From Lachnospiraceae bacterium (lineage in GTDB: Bacteria; Bacillota; Clostridia; Lachnospirales; Lachnospiraceae): a DNA stretch of 5,354 bases. Location of the stretch: positions 1-5,354 of the forward strand of contig JAILFQ010000360.1 of assembly GCA_024697505.1 (NCBI GenBank), in the 5' to 3' direction. Both the position numbers and the translations under genes were made by a program. Under the pieces are notes generated by a model that was given only the letters and a program-made list of their open reading frames with translations, made no database searches and was not told the origin of the DNA. Below, piece after piece: positions 4,733 through 5,354 of this stretch (its first letter is position 1; every line of letters begins with the position of its first letter).

Positions 4733-5354
4733 GGATACTATCCTTAAGACTTCTCCCACACTCCATGCCTGAGTATAACACCCCTTGCCTTCTGCGGGGG
4801 CATTTCCGTCGGACACTTCCGCAATACCGTTTATGCACCCTTCGTCCATTTGTTTATAAAACTCTTTTAAACATCCAAGAATATGTCCGTCCTTATCCTT
4901 TCCTTTATAGACCCTTAAATATGCATCCGCATAGGTTCCAAAAAGGAACGGCCAGGTTGTTCCCATATGGTAAGCCTTATCTCTGCTTAAAAGATTCCCT
5001 TCGTAGTCTCCTATATATCCTTTTTCGTCAGGTGCAAGACTTCTTAATCCGTATCCTGTAAGAAGTTTTTCTCTTGCTGTATGAAGGACTTTTTCCGCCA
5101 CATCATCATCCACAACAGAAAAAGGCATTGAAAGAGCAAAAAGCTGATTTGGTCTGATGGAATCATCCACAGTTCTGTTAAAAGGGTCATTTCCCATACA
5201 ATCAGCCAAAGAAGCCTTCCTTTCAATATAATACAGCTTATTAAAACTGGATTTAACTTTTTCGGCAAGCCGCGCATACTCTGCTTTCTCTTCAGGAACA
5301 AGCGCCTCCATAACCTTTAACGCGTTGTACCAAAGCCCCTGTATTTCCACAGGG
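4721..5354 (-). CDS. Glycogen debranching enzyme (amylo-alpha-1,6-glucosidase, GDE_C/GH133-like), C-terminal part
   Basis: The last 210 or so residues of a protein whose 5' end lies beyond the right edge. The frame is open to the window end, and the GTG at 5350 is an internal Val codon in a PVEIQGLWYNALK motif. The family signature appears in order: VEIQGLWYNALK, DSIRPNQLFALSMPF (about 63-78 of the visible part), YHMGTTWPFLFGTYADAYLR (127-146) and GCYTQAWSVGEVLR (190-203). This is the (alpha/alpha)6-barrel that hydrolyses alpha-1,6 branch points in glycogen or limit dextrins in the cytoplasm. A conserved Glu near the end (WSVGE) may be the catalytic base by analogy with the related enzymes; this is not proven here. 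Family members are about 650 residues, so roughly two thirds is missing. The C-terminus looks complete, ending VSLFV then TAG. The downstream CPBP gene appears to have its own promoter and no functional link. Confidence 0.93.
   Translation of the reverse strand, partial: PVEIQGLWYNALKVMEALVPEEKAEYARLAEKVKSSFNKLYYIERKASLADCMGNDPFNRTVDDSIRPNQLFALSMPFSVVDDDVAEKVLHTAREKLLTGYGLRSLAPDEKGYIGDYEGNLLSRDKAYHMGTTWPFLFGTYADAYLRVYKGKDKDGHILGCLKEFYKQMDEGCINGIAEVSDGNAPAEGKGCYTQAWSVGEVLRIVSLFV
4731..4745. repeat. Perfect 15-bp palindrome AAGGATA-C-TATCCTT at the CPBP -35 region
   Basis: Seven-bp arms pair perfectly around one central base. The palindrome lies within the codons for the last residues (RIVS) of the debranching enzyme and overlaps the first two bases of the -35 box of the CPBP promoter. 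Its size and position are those of an operator for a dimeric regulator, but a dyad this long can arise by chance in a window of this size. Confidence 0.4.

Noticed and set aside
4721..5350. GTG at 5350 as the real start of a short debranching-like protein
   Set aside because: The frame stays open to the window edge with a Pro codon before the GTG, and the sequence begins in the middle of a conserved family motif.

Overview
The window looks like chromosomal DNA of a low-GC Firmicute, most likely a Lachnospiraceae-type gut clostridium, possibly a metagenomic contig. The reasons are A/T-rich intergenic DNA, strong AAGGAG-type ribosome binding sites, sigma-A-like promoters, and a gene set (GH133-type debranching enzyme, CPBP protease, rhomboid-like protein with a zinc domain, DUF2953 protein) that I associate with that family. 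The taxonomic call is inference. No tRNA, rRNA, CRISPR array, insertion sequence or phage gene is visible.

All supported genes lie on the minus strand, so transcription runs from right to left. At the right edge (4721-5354) is the C-terminal part of a glycogen debranching enzyme whose 5' end is outside the window. Next is a CPBP-family intramembrane protease (3731-4645) with its own probable promoter, which starts inside the debranching gene's last codons and is flanked by two small dyads. A very good promoter at 3669-3697 (TTGACT-N17-TATTAT) then begins an apparent four-gene operon: a rhomboid/derlin-like membrane protein that seems to lack the protease dyad but carries a C-terminal Cys/His domain (2574-3629), a 460-residue helical protein of unknown function (1171-2553), a 108-residue unknown protein (813-1139), and a DUF2953-type membrane-anchored protein (start 819). 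The first three junctions are 20 nt, 31 nt and a 7-nt overlap, and there is no obvious terminator between them.

The most unusual structure is at the left edge. Positions 1-108 and 238-345 form a near-perfect inverted repeat (107 of 108 positions pair) around a 129-bp loop. Read on the plus strand, the loop encodes exactly the conserved DUF2953 core that should follow the point where the minus-strand gene stops making sense. The gene therefore folds back on itself at 237/238. The simplest reading is a chimeric or fold-back contig end. A genuine inverted duplication or an invertible 3' segment is possible but less likely. The single arm mismatch is synonymous, which hints that two haplotypes were joined.

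Two membrane proteins of protease-related superfamilies sit side by side, and the four-gene operon is mostly uncharacterised. I see no clear evidence for a specific new defence or mobile system. The operon and the left-edge palindrome are the parts most worth following up.
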